Shown in pieces: positions 9,456 to 18,201 of a stretch of DNA of 64,000 nt. This DNA is from JACCZX01 sp963710675 (GTDB taxonomy: Bacteria > Pseudomonadota > Gammaproteobacteria > Burkholderiales > Burkholderiaceae_F). How positions within the stretch are numbered: the stretch's first letter is position 1; each line of letters starts with the position of its first letter. The notes beneath the pieces are model-generated. The model was not told the origin of the DNA. It did no database searches and saw nothing but the letters and a program-made list of their open reading frames with translations. The translations under genes and the position numbers were made by a program. The stretch spans positions 1 through 64,000 of the forward strand of contig CAVQBE010000025.1 in the NCBI GenBank assembly GCA_963710675.1. The letters are read 5' to 3'.

Positions 9456-10529
9456 ATGCGGTTCTTGTGGCCGGACATGCTCTGGCTATTGCTGGCGGCT
9501 CCGTTGCTCGTCGCGGGCTACATTTTCATCCTGCGCCGGCGTAAACGCTCGGCGATCCGCTATTCGAGCCTGATTTTGGTGCGCGAGGCGGTGCGCGGGC
9601 AGCGTTTCCGCCGCCATGTCCCGCCGGCGCTGTTTCTGATCGCCATGGCGGCCGCGATCGTGGCGATTGCACGCCCGACCGCGTCGGTTGTTTTGCCGTC
9701 TCAATACATGACGATCGCGCTGGCGATGGACGTCTCGCGCAGCATGCAGGCGACCGATGTCGAGCCGACACGCATCAGTGCCGCGCAAGTCGCAGCCAAG
9801 TCGTTCATCGAAGAGCTGCCGCGCAACGTTCGCCTGGGCATCGTCTCGTTCGCAGGGACGGCAAACGTGGTGCAGACGCCGACCGACAACAAGCAGGACA
9901 TGCTCGATGCGATCGACCGCTTTCAGTTGCAGCGCGCGACTGCGACCGGCAGCGGGTTGATCCTCGCGCTCGCGATGCTGTTTCCGGAGGAGGGCATCGA
10001 CATCGAAACGGTGATCGCCAATCAGGCGCGATCGCGCGGCTATCCCGGCGGTGCGGTGGCGATCGATGCGCCGCGCAAGACCGAGCCCAAGAAAGTGGTC
10101 CAGCCGGTTGCACCCGGTTCGTATTCGTCGGGCGTCATCATTTTGCTCAGCGACGGCCGCCGCACCGCCGGGCCGGATCCGATCGAGGTCGCCAAAATGG
10201 CCGCCGAGCGCGGCGTGCGCGTCTACACGGTCGGCTTCGGAACGATCGAAGGCACGACGATCAGCATGGATAACTATTCTTTCTACGTACGCCTCGACGA
10301 AGAGACACTGAAGGCGATCGCCAAGATGACCGGCGGTGAATACTTTCATGCAGGTACCGGTGCCGACCTGCGCAAGGTGTACGCAAACTTGAGCACCAAG
10401 CTGTCGATGGAGCGCAAGGAAACCGAAGTCAGCGCGTTTTTCAGCGCGCTCGCCGCGCTGTTCGCGCTGATGGCAGTGATGCTGTCGGTGCTCTGGTTTC
10501 ACCGCGGCGCGCGGCCTGCGGCTATCTGA
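9456..10529 (+). CDS. BatA-like VWA domain membrane protein, second paralogue
   Basis: This intact 357-residue protein has the same layout as the VWA protein at 5337-6383: FLWPDMLWLLLAAPLLVAGY, a second hydrophobic segment, MIDAS motif DVSRSMQATD, IILLSDGRRTAGPDP, and a C-terminal membrane helix followed by a short tail. The aligned start and MIDAS regions show the two are paralogues. It points away from the protease-moxR-DUF58-VWA operon, so the pair brackets it. AGAGA lies upstream of the ATG. It probably works in the same MoxR-linked envelope complex. Confidence 0.88.
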   Translation: MRFLWPDMLWLLLAAPLLVAGYIFILRRRKRSAIRYSSLILVREAVRGQRFRRHVPPALFLIAMAAAIVAIARPTASVVLPSQYMTIALAMDVSRSMQATDVEPTRISAAQVAAKSFIEELPRNVRLGIVSFAGTANVVQTPTDNKQDMLDAIDRFQLQRATATGSGLILALAMLFPEEGIDIETVIANQARSRGYPGGAVAIDAPRKTEPKKVVQPVAPGSYSSGVIILLSDGRRTAGPDPIEVAKMAAERGVRVYTVGFGTIEGTTISMDNYSFYVRLDEETLKAIAKMTGGEYFHAGTGADLRKVYANLSTKLSMERKETEVSAFFSALAALFALMAVMLSVLWFHRGARPAAI

Positions 10530-10550
10530 TCCGCGACTAGCTCGTCGGCG

Positions 10551-11729
10551 TCAAGATTCCGCACGCACGCCGAGCAAACGAATCCGCTTCGTCAAGTCGA
10601 CTCGCTTCAGACATTCGCCGGCGGCGCGCCGGATCTGATCGGCGTCGTCGGTCGGAACTGGCCAGCGTGTTGTCGCGCGTGACGGTTTTGAAATTCTCGA
10701 AGCGCAGCTTGATGCCGATCGTTCTGCTCGAATAGCGCTTGCGCTGCAGATCGTCGCTGAGCTCTATGCACAGCTCGGTAAAGATGCGCGTCAGCTGTGC
10801 GCGGTCACGCACCGCATGCAGGTCACGCTCGAACGTGGTTTCGCGGCTCATCGACTGCGGCTCCGAGAACGTCACGACCGGGTCGGTCGTCACGGCCGCG
10901 CGCGGCCTCATGCATCCACGCTGCGTTGGCCTTGCCGAAGTGTTGCGCGAGCCATGCCGGATCGGCTTGCGCGAGCTCGCCGATCGTTGCAATGCCGAGC
11001 CGAGCAAGTTTCGCAGACGCCTTCGGTCCCACGCCGTGCAGGCGCCGTACCGGCATCGGCCACAGTCGCGCCTCGATCTCGGCTTCGGTAACGATCGCCA
11101 GGCCATCGGGCTTGTCGAGCTCGGACGCGATCTTCGCAATCAGCTTGTTGGGCGCAAGCCCGATCGAACACGAAAGCCCGGTCGCATCGCGCACGGCTTG
11201 CTTCAGTTCGCGCGCGATCTCGCGCGCTGACCACCAGGCGTCGGCTGCCTGCAGCTCGGCAGCTCGGTGCGATCAGCGTACTGCCGCCTCCGAACACGCG
11301 CGCGGCGACCAGCTCGGTGAGATCGATATAGATCTCGTCGATGCCCCGGTCTTCGGTTTGCGGCGCTATCGCTTGCACCGCGGCCTTGAACAGCCGCGAG
11401 TACTTTCGGTACTCATCGAAATCGGTCGGCAACAAGATCGCGTCAGGTACTTTCTTCGCGGCCTTCATCAGGCCCATCGCGGAGTTGACGCCGAACGCGC
11501 GCGCCTCGTAGGTGGCGGTCGTGATCACACCGCGGCCGACGTAGTCGCGCAGCCGCGCAAACACGCGTCGCGGCTCACCGGTCGTCGGGTCGTTCTCCCA
11601 GAACGGCTGATGCCGTGAACCGCCTCCGATCACGACCGGCTGTCCGCGCAGCTCCGGATAGCGCAACAACTCGACCGACGCATAGAAAGCATCCATGTCG
11701 AGGTGGGCGATGACGCGCTGAGCAATCAT
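10551..11729 (-). CDS. dinB: DNA polymerase IV (Y family), frameshifted
   Basis: This is a translesion polymerase. Visible motifs are IAHLDMDAFYASVELL (first catalytic Asp), TATYEARAFGVNSAMGL, the second acidic motif GIDEIYIDLTEL, IGLAPNKLIAKIASELDKP, and the helix-hairpin-helix RRLHGVGPKASAKLARLGI. The start at 11729 (MIAQRVIAHLDMDAF) is family-typical. The frame changes near 11262, 10885 and 10662; repair restores TTFERDLHAVRDRAQL, and the C-terminal tail then ends at a TGA at 10551. A much longer ORF extending past 11729 is only antisense to the MFS gene. No Gly-Gln-Leu clamp motif is obvious at the tail. Confidence 0.88.
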
Positions 11730-11786
11730 GCAGCGAACTGGTCGTGCCGCTAAAGTGTATGGGCGCCGGAGAATCGCGGCGAACCG

Positions 11787-13001
11787 ATGAATACCGATAA
11801 CGATCGCCTGCTGATCTACGGCGCTGCATTGCTGCGCGGTCTCGCCGCGGGTGCGATCAGCGTGCTGGCGGCGGTCTACCTCGCCAAGCGTGGGTTCGAC
11901 GAAGCGGCGCTTGGCATTGTGCTCAGCGCTGGGATGGCGGGTGTGCTGGCGGGCACGATCTTCGGTACCTACTTTGCGGACAAGATCGGGCGGCGCCGCA
12001 GCTTGGTGACGCTCGCGTTGCTGACCGCCACCGGCGGCGCGTTGCTGGTCGCGACCGACGCGCTGTGGGCAGTGGCGCTCGCTGCGTTTTTCGGCATGCT
12101 GAATACGCAGGGCTCGGATCGAGGTGCCGCGCAAGCGCTGGAGCAGGCGATCCTGCCGGCGACAGCGACGGATGCTGAGCGCACGATGGTGTTTGCGCGT
12201 TACAACGCGATAGCCGATGTTGGCGGCGCGGCCGGAGCGCTGCTCGCGGCGTTGCCGGCGTTGCTGCGTGATCGACTGCACGTCGCCGAACTGCATGCGT
12301 ACGACTCCACCGTGCTGGTGTATGCCGCGCTGACGCTTATCGTTGCGTGGCTCTATTCGCGGTTGTCGGCGCATGCCGAGAGCGCGCCATTGCCTGGGCT
12401 GGCCGATCTTGCGCACGACGCGCCGCCCAGCATTCGGCGCGAAGTCCGCAAGTTTGCGTGGCTGTCGGCGCTCGATGCGGTCGGCGGAGGTTTTATCGGC
12501 TCAGCACTGATCGCTTACTTCTTGTACGCGCGCTTCGGGGTCAACGAAGCCGAACTTGCGCTGCTGTTCGTCGCGGCGCGAATGATGACGGTGGTGTCGC
12601 ACTTCGTTGCCGCATGGCTGGCTGGGCGCATCGGTCTGGTCAACACGATGGTGTTCACCCACATTCCGTCGAGTCTGTTGCTGCTGACACTGCCGATCGC
12701 GCCGACATTCGGCGTGGCGGCCGTACTCTTCATACTGCGCGAGGGACTTTCGGAAATGGACGTGCCGACGCGGCAGTCCTACCTGATGGCGATCGTGCCG
12801 CCGCACGAGCGCGCCTGGGCTGCCGGCATTTCGCAACTCGCGCGCGCAGCAGGACGCATGGTTGCGCCGGCGCTCGCCGGCGCGGCGATGCAGGCGGGTG
12901 CGCTCTGGCTCCCGCTTGCTGCCGGTGCTTCGATAAAGATCGTCTACGACGTGCTGCTTTGGCGCGCCTTCCGGCAAATCAAGCCGCCGGAAGAGCAATG
13001 A
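11787..13001 (+). CDS. MFS transporter
   Basis: This intact 404-residue permease has about twelve hydrophobic segments and the MFS loop 2-3 motif as FGTYFADKIGRRRSL. A central cytoplasmic loop (SRLSAHAESAPLPGLADLAH) separates two six-helix halves. The pattern DVPTRQSYLMAIVPPHERAWAAG in the second half is typical of drug-exporter-like MFS members. The substrate is unknown. It is divergent from dinB with a short 57 bp gap and convergent with the methyltransferase gene, 2 bp apart. Confidence 0.85.
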   Translation: MNTDNDRLLIYGAALLRGLAAGAISVLAAVYLAKRGFDEAALGIVLSAGMAGVLAGTIFGTYFADKIGRRRSLVTLALLTATGGALLVATDALWAVALAAFFGMLNTQGSDRGAAQALEQAILPATATDAERTMVFARYNAIADVGGAAGALLAALPALLRDRLHVAELHAYDSTVLVYAALTLIVAWLYSRLSAHAESAPLPGLADLAHDAPPSIRREVRKFAWLSALDAVGGGFIGSALIAYFLYARFGVNEAELALLFVAARMMTVVSHFVAAWLAGRIGLVNTMVFTHIPSSLLLLTLPIAPTFGVAAVLFILREGLSEMDVPTRQSYLMAIVPPHERAWAAGISQLARAAGRMVAPALAGAAMQAGALWLPLAAGASIKIVYDVLLWRAFRQIKPPEEQ

Positions 13002-13003
13002 GC

Positions 13004-13673
13004 TCAGCGCTTGCGCGCCAGCGTCAATCCATCGCCGATCGGCAGCAACGAGATATCGACGCGTGAGTCGTCGCGCAGCTTCAGGTTCAACGCCTGCAGC
13101 GCTGCGGTGTCGGCGTCTTTCGCCGGATCGACCGGCTCTGCCACCCGTCCGCTCCAAAGCGTGTTGTCGATGGCGATCAAGCCTCCGGTTCGAAGCAACC
13201 GCAGGCAGCGCTCGTAATAGCCGTCGTAGTTCGACTTGTCGGCATCGATGAACGCGAAGTCGTAGCGGCCTGCTTCACCCGCAGCGAGCCGCGCGTCGAG
13301 CGTCGTCAACGCAGGCTCGAGCACCAGATCAATCTTGTCGGCGACGCCCGCGCGTTTCCAAAAAGGCCTGCCGACTCGTGTGAATTCATCGCTAACGTCA
13401 CACGCCAGAATGTTGCCGTCGTCAGGCAAGGCGAGCGCAACGGCCAACGCGCTGTAACCGGTGAAGACTCCGACTTCGATCGTGCGTCGTGCACCGATCA
13501 GCTTGACCAGCAAAGCGAGCAGCTGTCCCTGCTCGGGCGAAATCTGCATCTGAGCACTGCGGATGGTCGCGCGTAGCTGCCCGCAACTCCGCCAGTACCG
13601 GGTGCTCGCGCAGCGAAGATTCGAGCACGTAGTCATACAGCCGGTCGTCGAGGTTGAGAGTTCGCCTTGACAT
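13004..13673 (-). CDS. Class I SAM-dependent O-methyltransferase, frameshifted near the N-terminus
   Basis: This resembles caffeoyl-CoA/catechol-type O-methyltransferases. The SAM-binding motif I is TIEVGVFTGYSALAVALAL, followed by ACDVSDEF, the metal-site segment DFAFIDADKSNYDGYYERCL and GGLIAIDNTLWSGRV. The N-terminal segment MSRRTLNLDDRLYDYVLES is in another frame; the break is near 13575-13585. The ATG at 13673 overlaps the stop of the upstream HicA-like gene as TGATG, suggesting coupled translation. The acceptor substrate is unknown. Confidence 0.85.
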
Positions 13674-13957
13674 CAATCCGTCAGCCGCGACTCGTACTGG
13701 GACGGGGTCGCTCCACCGCGCGTCAACAGATCGCGCAACGATTGCACCGAGTGGCGATCCATCGTGTTGCCGCCATGATGAGGCCGGTGCAGGACGCCTT
13801 CGGCTTCATTCAGCTTGACTCGCATGCGCGCGCCGGCGACCGACTCCATCTGTGCGCCCAGATGCTTCAGCAATGACTCGACCTCGCGAAACGACAGCTT
13901 CGTGTTCACCGGGTCCTGAAATATTTCGCGCAATAAGTTGACGTGCTTCTTGCTCAT
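13673..13957 (-). CDS. HicA-like (YcfA fold) small protein without HicB partner
   Basis: This 94-residue protein resembles proteins annotated as HicA-family toxins: MSKKHVNLLREIFQDP, FREVESLLKHLGAQMESVAGAR, EGVLHRPHHGG, MDRHSVQSLRDLLTRGGATP. The canonical HicA GSHHxF catalytic motif is replaced by GARMRV, and no HicB antitoxin is adjacent. A role as an RNA-binding domain protein is therefore as likely as toxicity. AAGGAGG lies upstream. The stop is fused to the methyltransferase start (TGATG). Confidence 0.65.
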   Translation of the reverse strand: MSKKHVNLLREIFQDPVNTKLSFREVESLLKHLGAQMESVAGARMRVKLNEAEGVLHRPHHGGNTMDRHSVQSLRDLLTRGGATPSQYESRLTD

Positions 13958-14036
13958 GAGGATAAGGAGGGATGTGACGTCGATTCAGGCGCGATCGTAC
14001 CTGCACCGGGCATACGGCTTGATGTACCGCAAGTAA

Positions 14037-14961
14037 ATGACCTCTGCAATTCGAATCGGTGTATCAGGATGGCGCTACCCACCGTGGCGCGGCGCATTTT
14101 ATCCGCACGGTTTGCGCCAAGCCGACGAGCTGACCTATGCGGCGCAGAAACTCCCTACCATCGAGATCAACGGATCGTTCTACTCATTGCAAACACCGGC
14201 CAGTTACGCCGCGTGGCACGCGGCGACGCCGCACGGATTCGTTTTCGGCGTCAAGGGCGGACGCTTCATTACCCACATGAAGCGATTAAGAGATATCGAC
14301 AAACCGCTTGCCAACTTTTTCGCTTCGGGAATCTTCAGGCTAAAAGAAAAGCTTGGACCAGTGCTATGGCAGTTTCCGCCGAACATGAAGTACCAGCCGC
14401 AACTATTTGCCGACTTCATCGGCAAGCTGCCGATGGATACGGCTGCTGCGCTGCGCTCTGGCGCGACGGAGAGATTCGCGCATGACAGGACGCGCCGCGT
14501 TGAGCATCGATGCAGTGCGACCAGTGCGGCATGCGATCGAAATCCGCAATGAGACGTTCCTTGACGCTGGCTTCATTGCGCTGCTACGGCAACACAACGT
14601 CGCGCTTGTCGTTGCCGATACCGGCGAGCGATGGCCACAGCCGCATGACGTCACCTCGGACTTTATCTATTTGCGCCTGCACGGAGCCACCGAGTTGTAT
14701 CAGAGCCGGTACAGCAAGGCAGAGCTGCGCCGCTGGGCTGACCGATTGAGGGCCTGGAGCGCTGGCGATCAACCGCCTGATGCCAACCTCGTGATGCCGA
14801 ACGCAGAGATCCCGCGCGTTCCGCGCGACGTGTTCTGCTACTTCGATAACACCGACAAGCTGCATGCGCCGGCGAATGCGCGCCAGTTGATGCAGATGCT
14901 CGACGTCAATTGGGTGCCTGCGGTCTGCCTAGAAAGCGCGCCGCCAACCGGCACGCGCTAG
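14037..14961 (+). CDS. DUF72 domain-containing protein, frameshifted
   Basis: The protein opens with the DUF72 hallmark IRIGVSGWRYPPWRGAFYP and continues EINGSFYSLQTPASYAAWHAATP, VFGVKGGRFITHMKRL and LGPVLWQFPPN. The second half, in another frame, has HAIEIRNETFLDAGF, VADTGERWP, FIYLRLHGATELY and RDVFCYFDNT. The break is between about 14435 and 14500. DUF72 proteins have a TIM-barrel-like fold and no settled activity. The last bases overlap the end of the convergent lipoprotein gene. Confidence 0.85.
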
Positions 14962-15578
14962 CGCTGCTGATAAGGCGGTGGCGGCGCGTTAGGCGGCGGT
15001 ACCGCGAAGTTGGGCGGCGGTGCATTAGGTGGTGGAATCGCCGCGTTCGGTGGCGGTGCGTTCGGAGGCGGAATTGCCGCGTTCCGCGGCGGAGCGCTGA
15101 CGTAGGGCGCTGGCGCCGGACCGGCGTTCGCCTGGCGCATCGAACGCGCGTAGCTCGCCGGCATCGGCACTTTGTGCCCTTGCGAATACATGCACTGGTA
15201 GTACGTGTTGTCGAACCGTTGCTGTGTCGTGTATGACGCGTACTGTGCATTGCTTGCACCCACTGCGCTGCCGCCAAACAGACCCATGCCCGCACCGACT
15301 GCAGCACCGTCACTGCCGCCAATCAACCCGCCGACCGCTGCGCCTAGGATCGTGCCGACCACCGCGCTGCCAACTGCCGCGTTGGCCGCAGCGTCATTGG
15401 GAGTTCCGCCTGTCGTCTGCACCGCGTACTGCCGGCACGACGCATCGTCGAACTGAAACTGATCGAAGCTCTTGCGGCTGCCGGGCATCGCGTTGTAGGT
15501 CGGGCCCGTCGGCACGGTCACGCAACCGGAGAGAACCGTGATGGCCACGGCAGGAATAAGCCCGCGTACGAAACTCAT
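14958..15578 (-). CDS. Glycine-zipper lipoprotein with proline-rich repeats
   Basis: This is an envelope lipoprotein. A signal peptide ends in lipobox VLSGC (start chosen at 15578, MSFVRGLIPAVAITVLSGC). A glycine zipper (AAVGGLIGGSDGAAVGAGMG) spans the middle, as in YMGG/Gly-zipper outer-membrane proteins. FDNTYYQCMYSQGHKVP follows, then a C-terminal tail of near-identical NAAIPPPNAPPP units. The ATG overlaps the stop of the preceding Gly/His-rich gene as ATGA, so the two are an operon. The role is unknown; the family is linked to envelope integrity. Confidence 0.75.
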   Translation of the reverse strand: MSFVRGLIPAVAITVLSGCVTVPTGPTYNAMPGSRKSFDQFQFDDASCRQYAVQTTGGTPNDAAANAAVGSAVVGTILGAAVGGLIGGSDGAAVGAGMGLFGGSAVGASNAQYASYTTQQRFDNTYYQCMYSQGHKVPMPASYARSMRQANAGPAPAPYVSAPPRNAAIPPPNAPPPNAAIPPPNAPPPNFAVPPPNAPPPPYQQR

Positions 15579-16084
15579 TGGGCGTTCGGCGTCGGTTGCG
15601 GCGCTACGCGCTGCCAGCCTTCGGCGCAACTATTGACGTAAGGGTAGTAGCCTCGGGAGCTGGCACACCAATACCACCACTGCTGCGTGTTGGGATTTGT
15701 GACTGGCGCGGCAGCGGGCGGAGGCGTGGCTCCCGCCGCATCGCTTTCGACCCACACCCTTTCCTGGGTAACAAACGGCGTGTATGCAATCGCTGGCGCG
15801 CCGTAATAGCCCCAGCCGGGTCCCCAGTAACTGGCCCCCCAGTAGCCGGGCCAATATCCGGCACCCCAGTAACCCGGGCCCCAAAAGCCCCCACCCCAGA
15901 AGCCAATGGAGCCACGGTAGTGACGATGACCACCGTGGTAATGCCCCCCGCCGTGATGACCACCACCTCCGTGATAGCTACCACCGCGCCCACCACCTCC
16001 CGGGCGCGCGAATGCCGAGTCGGTTACGGTCGTTAGAGCGAGTGCAATCGCAGCAGCGGCGGTGAGTATCTTCAGCGGTTTCAT
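15575..16084 (-). CDS. Secreted Gly/His/Tyr/Trp-rich protein
   Basis: The protein has a Sec signal peptide (MKPLKILTAAAAIALALT... AFA) and a low-complexity segment dominated by Gly, His, Tyr and Trp (RGGSYHGGGGHHGGGHYHGG, then repeated GxGYWG units). The C-terminal module is Cys-containing (WWYWCASSRGYYPYVNSCAEGWQRV), similar to small domains in bacterial exported proteins. His clusters could bind metal ions. The start at 16084 is chosen because it begins the signal peptide. It precedes and overlaps the glycine-zipper lipoprotein gene. Confidence 0.7.
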   Translation of the reverse strand: MKPLKILTAAAAIALALTTVTDSAFARPGGGGRGGSYHGGGGHHGGGHYHGGHRHYRGSIGFWGGGFWGPGYWGAGYWPGYWGASYWGPGWGYYGAPAIAYTPFVTQERVWVESDAAGATPPPAAAPVTNPNTQQWWYWCASSRGYYPYVNSCAEGWQRVAPQPTPNAQ

Positions 16085-16196
16085 TCGGGGTTCCACGTGC
16101 ATCTCGAGCAATACAGCAACGCCTGAATGCTAGTTCGCGCCGACCGAAAAAGCCGTAGCAAAATGTAACGAAACCGCGCGGTTTACCGCAGACCGC

Positions 16197-16673
16197 CTAC
16201 CCGGCCTTGGCCTTGGCCTCGATTTTGGCTTCCAGGGTTTGCAAGCCGCGCAGCACGACCAACGCAAGCATCGTGGCGCCCACGGCCAGCCACCACTGCT
16301 GCAGCGCCGCGCACACACCAATACCGCCAGAGAACAGTAACGATGTCGCCGTCGTCAGCCCTTCGACTCGTTGACCTTCGGGCCGAAAAATGGTGCCGGC
16401 ACCAATGAAACCCAGCGCTGTGACCACTCCTCCGACCAGTCGGAACGGGTCGGCGCTGATCACATCAGGATGCAACCGGGAAAAGGTTGCGAGCATCGCA
16501 CCACCGAGCCCGATCAGCAGCGCGCAAGCGCCGGCCACCATCATGTGAGTGCGAAAGCCAGCCGGCTTGTTGGCCGTCTCCCGCTCGTAGCCGATCAATC
16601 CCCCAAGCAGCATCGCTGCTGCGACTTCGGCAAGCACGACCAGCTGTGGCCACGCTGACTCCAGCGTTTCCAT
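16197..16673 (-). CDS. MgtC/SapB family membrane protein
   Basis: This 158-residue membrane protein has the MgtC hallmark AAAMLLGGLIGYERETANKPAGFRTHMMVAGACALL, then VVTALGFIGAGTIFRPEGQ and VEGLTTATSLLFSGGIGVCAAL. There are about five membrane segments and a short charged C-terminus. MgtC-like proteins modulate magnesium/phosphate homeostasis and ATP synthase in pathogens; the ordinary SapB branch has no clear function. The signature residues are intact. Confidence 0.85.
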   Translation of the reverse strand: METLESAWPQLVVLAEVAAAMLLGGLIGYERETANKPAGFRTHMMVAGACALLIGLGGAMLATFSRLHPDVISADPFRLVGGVVTALGFIGAGTIFRPEGQRVEGLTTATSLLFSGGIGVCAALQQWWLAVGATMLALVVLRGLQTLEAKIEAKAKAG

Positions 16674-16702
16674 TAAGCGCTACGCGGGGTGATGCAAAAC
16701 GG

Positions 16703-17017
16703 CTAATGCTTCCAGGGAATGTAGTCGCGCAAATCGTTGGGAATGTAGTCGCGCAAATTATTGAGAACCCGGCGGTCACGCAATACATAAACAGCAAGCA
16801 GCGCTATGACGGCTGCGCCTCCCAGCGCGATCAGCGACGGTCTGGCCTTGCGCAGCCGTCTTTTCCACACTTCCCGCGAGCGGTTTTGGTCAAGAATCAC
16901 CGGCTCGAGGCTCGCCTCATATGCCGGAGAAATTGGATCGCTGGCAGGAAAACTTTCCGCGATAGCCTGATCGAGCAGCTGTTCGTGGTGCTCTGGGGTC
17001 TTGGTGGTGACTGCCAT
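16703..17017 (-). CDS. Small single-pass membrane protein
   Basis: This protein of about 104 residues starts MAVTTKTPEHHEQLLDQAIAESFPASDPISP (start at 17017, with GGAGGA upstream). AIAESFPASDP is common in small bacterial hypothetical proteins. A basic stretch is followed by one membrane helix (IALGGAAVIALLAVYVL) and a short tail that ends in a duplicated octapeptide (NNLRDYIPNDLRDYIP). No function was recognised. It lies between AI-2E permease and mgtC genes on the same strand. Confidence 0.65.
   Translation of the reverse strand: MAVTTKTPEHHEQLLDQAIAESFPASDPISPAYEASLEPVILDQNRSREVWKRRLRKARPSLIALGGAAVIALLAVYVLRDRRVLNNLRDYIPNDLRDYIPWKH
16715..16762 (-). repeat. Two tandem 24-bp units inside a coding region
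   Basis: Units 16715-16738 and 16739-16762 are identical at 22 of 24 positions; only two adjacent bases differ. Because 24 is a multiple of three, the duplication adds one octapeptide (N N/D LRDYIP) to the C-terminus of the small membrane protein without shifting the frame. It may be recent strand slippage. Confidence 0.85.
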
Positions 17018-17111
17018 GGAATCCTCCGATGAGATCTTTGGGCGCGCTATGGCGCGAGTTTGTAATAAAAGCAAACTCTATGCCGTCGGAGACGTTGGCC
17101 CGCCGTTTCGA

Positions 17112-18194
17112 TCACCGCGCGTCGGATTCCCCTAGCGTGTCCTCGACGTAGACCATTTGCACGATGACAAGCAACGCCGCGGTTGCCGGTGCGGCGAGCA
17201 GCAAGCCCATCCAGCCGAATAGCAGCGCACCTATCAACAACGCGGTGAGCGTCAGCGCGGGTGGCAATTCGACCGTACGGCGTTCGATCAGAGGTGTCAG
17301 CAGATAGCCTTCGACAGCTTGTACGGCGCCATAAAGCAGTGCGACATACAACACTTGGGTGGGTCCCTGCAGCAACGCGAAAAGCGCGGCCGGAACAAAC
17401 GCGAGTAACGGGCCGATATTCGGAATGAAGTCCAGCAGCGTGGCGATCAGCGCGAGCGCCGCGGCCATCTTCACGCCGAGCGCAAGCAGGCCGATAAACA
17501 CCACTGTGCCGACCAGCGCCATCGAAATGGCCTTCCCGAAAAGCCACCATCGCAGCGTATTCCCGATTGCGTGCAATACCTCGCGGGCACGTGCGCGATG
17601 GGCCTGCGGAAATAATCTGATGGTGCCTTCGAGGTACGGACGCGGATCCGCTGCCAGGTACAGCGCAATCACGATGGCGAAGACTGCATTGCCAAATGCC
17701 GCCAGCGTGCCGGAAACAGCGCTTGTCACTTTGCTTGTCACCGAGGGCGGATCCCCTGGGCTGTTTACCTGTTGCGCAGTGTCCAAGAAGACTTCAAGCC
17801 AGACAAAGCGACTGAGTTCCTGCTGCAATCGCTGCAAAGCCGCGGGCAAAGACGCGCGAAGCTCGCGGACCTGCTCGCCGATCGACGGTGCGATGAGCCA
17901 CCCAATGATGCTCAGTGACACGGCCAGCAGCGCGACAACAATCGCGAGCCCCCAGCGCGGCGAAATGTGCATTCGCGCTGCCAGCGGAACGGCGAGCGAA
18001 CGCAGCAGTATCGCAAGCAAGATGCTGGCGAATACCAGCAGCAATACATCAACCGCAAACACAATCAGCAGCAGAACCACCGCCGCAAACGCGAGCTTCG
18101 CCCACGTGCGCTTGCTCACACGTGGGCTGATGGATTTGCCAGGTGTTTTGTCAGCTGGCTCGCCAGCCGAAGAGGACGTGCGCGCTGCACTCAT
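17112..18194 (-). CDS. AI-2E transporter family permease
   Basis: This 360-residue membrane protein of the AI-2E/PerM/YdiK family has hydrophobic pairs at the N-terminus (LAFAAVVLLLIVFAVDVLLLV), a soluble amphipathic region (EQVRELRASLPAALQRLQQEL), and the conserved C-terminal block LDFIPNIGPLLAFVPAALFAL with EGYLLTPLIERRTVELPP. The family includes autoinducer-2 exporters and Na+/H+ antiporters, so the substrate is open. The start at 18194 (MSAARTSSS) is chosen because upstream in-frame sequence overlaps the ABC-F gene. Confidence 0.85.
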   Translation of the reverse strand: MSAARTSSSAGEPADKTPGKSISPRVSKRTWAKLAFAAVVLLLIVFAVDVLLLVFASILLAILLRSLAVPLAARMHISPRWGLAIVVALLAVSLSIIGWLIAPSIGEQVRELRASLPAALQRLQQELSRFVWLEVFLDTAQQVNSPGDPPSVTSKVTSAVSGTLAAFGNAVFAIVIALYLAADPRPYLEGTIRLFPQAHRARAREVLHAIGNTLRWWLFGKAISMALVGTVVFIGLLALGVKMAAALALIATLLDFIPNIGPLLAFVPAALFALLQGPTQVLYVALLYGAVQAVEGYLLTPLIERRTVELPPALTLTALLIGALLFGWMGLLLAAPATAALLVIVQMVYVEDTLGESDAR

Positions 18195-18201
18195 GGCACC
18201 A

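Noticed and set aside
9486..10502. Long minus-strand ORF of 338 codons opposite the second VWA gene
   Set aside because: Same antisense pattern; the plus-strand VWA protein has clear motifs.
11730..12416. Upstream extension of dinB to 502 residues
   Set aside because: The extension is antisense to the MFS gene; the Y-family start MIAQRVIAHLDMDAF at 11729 is standard.
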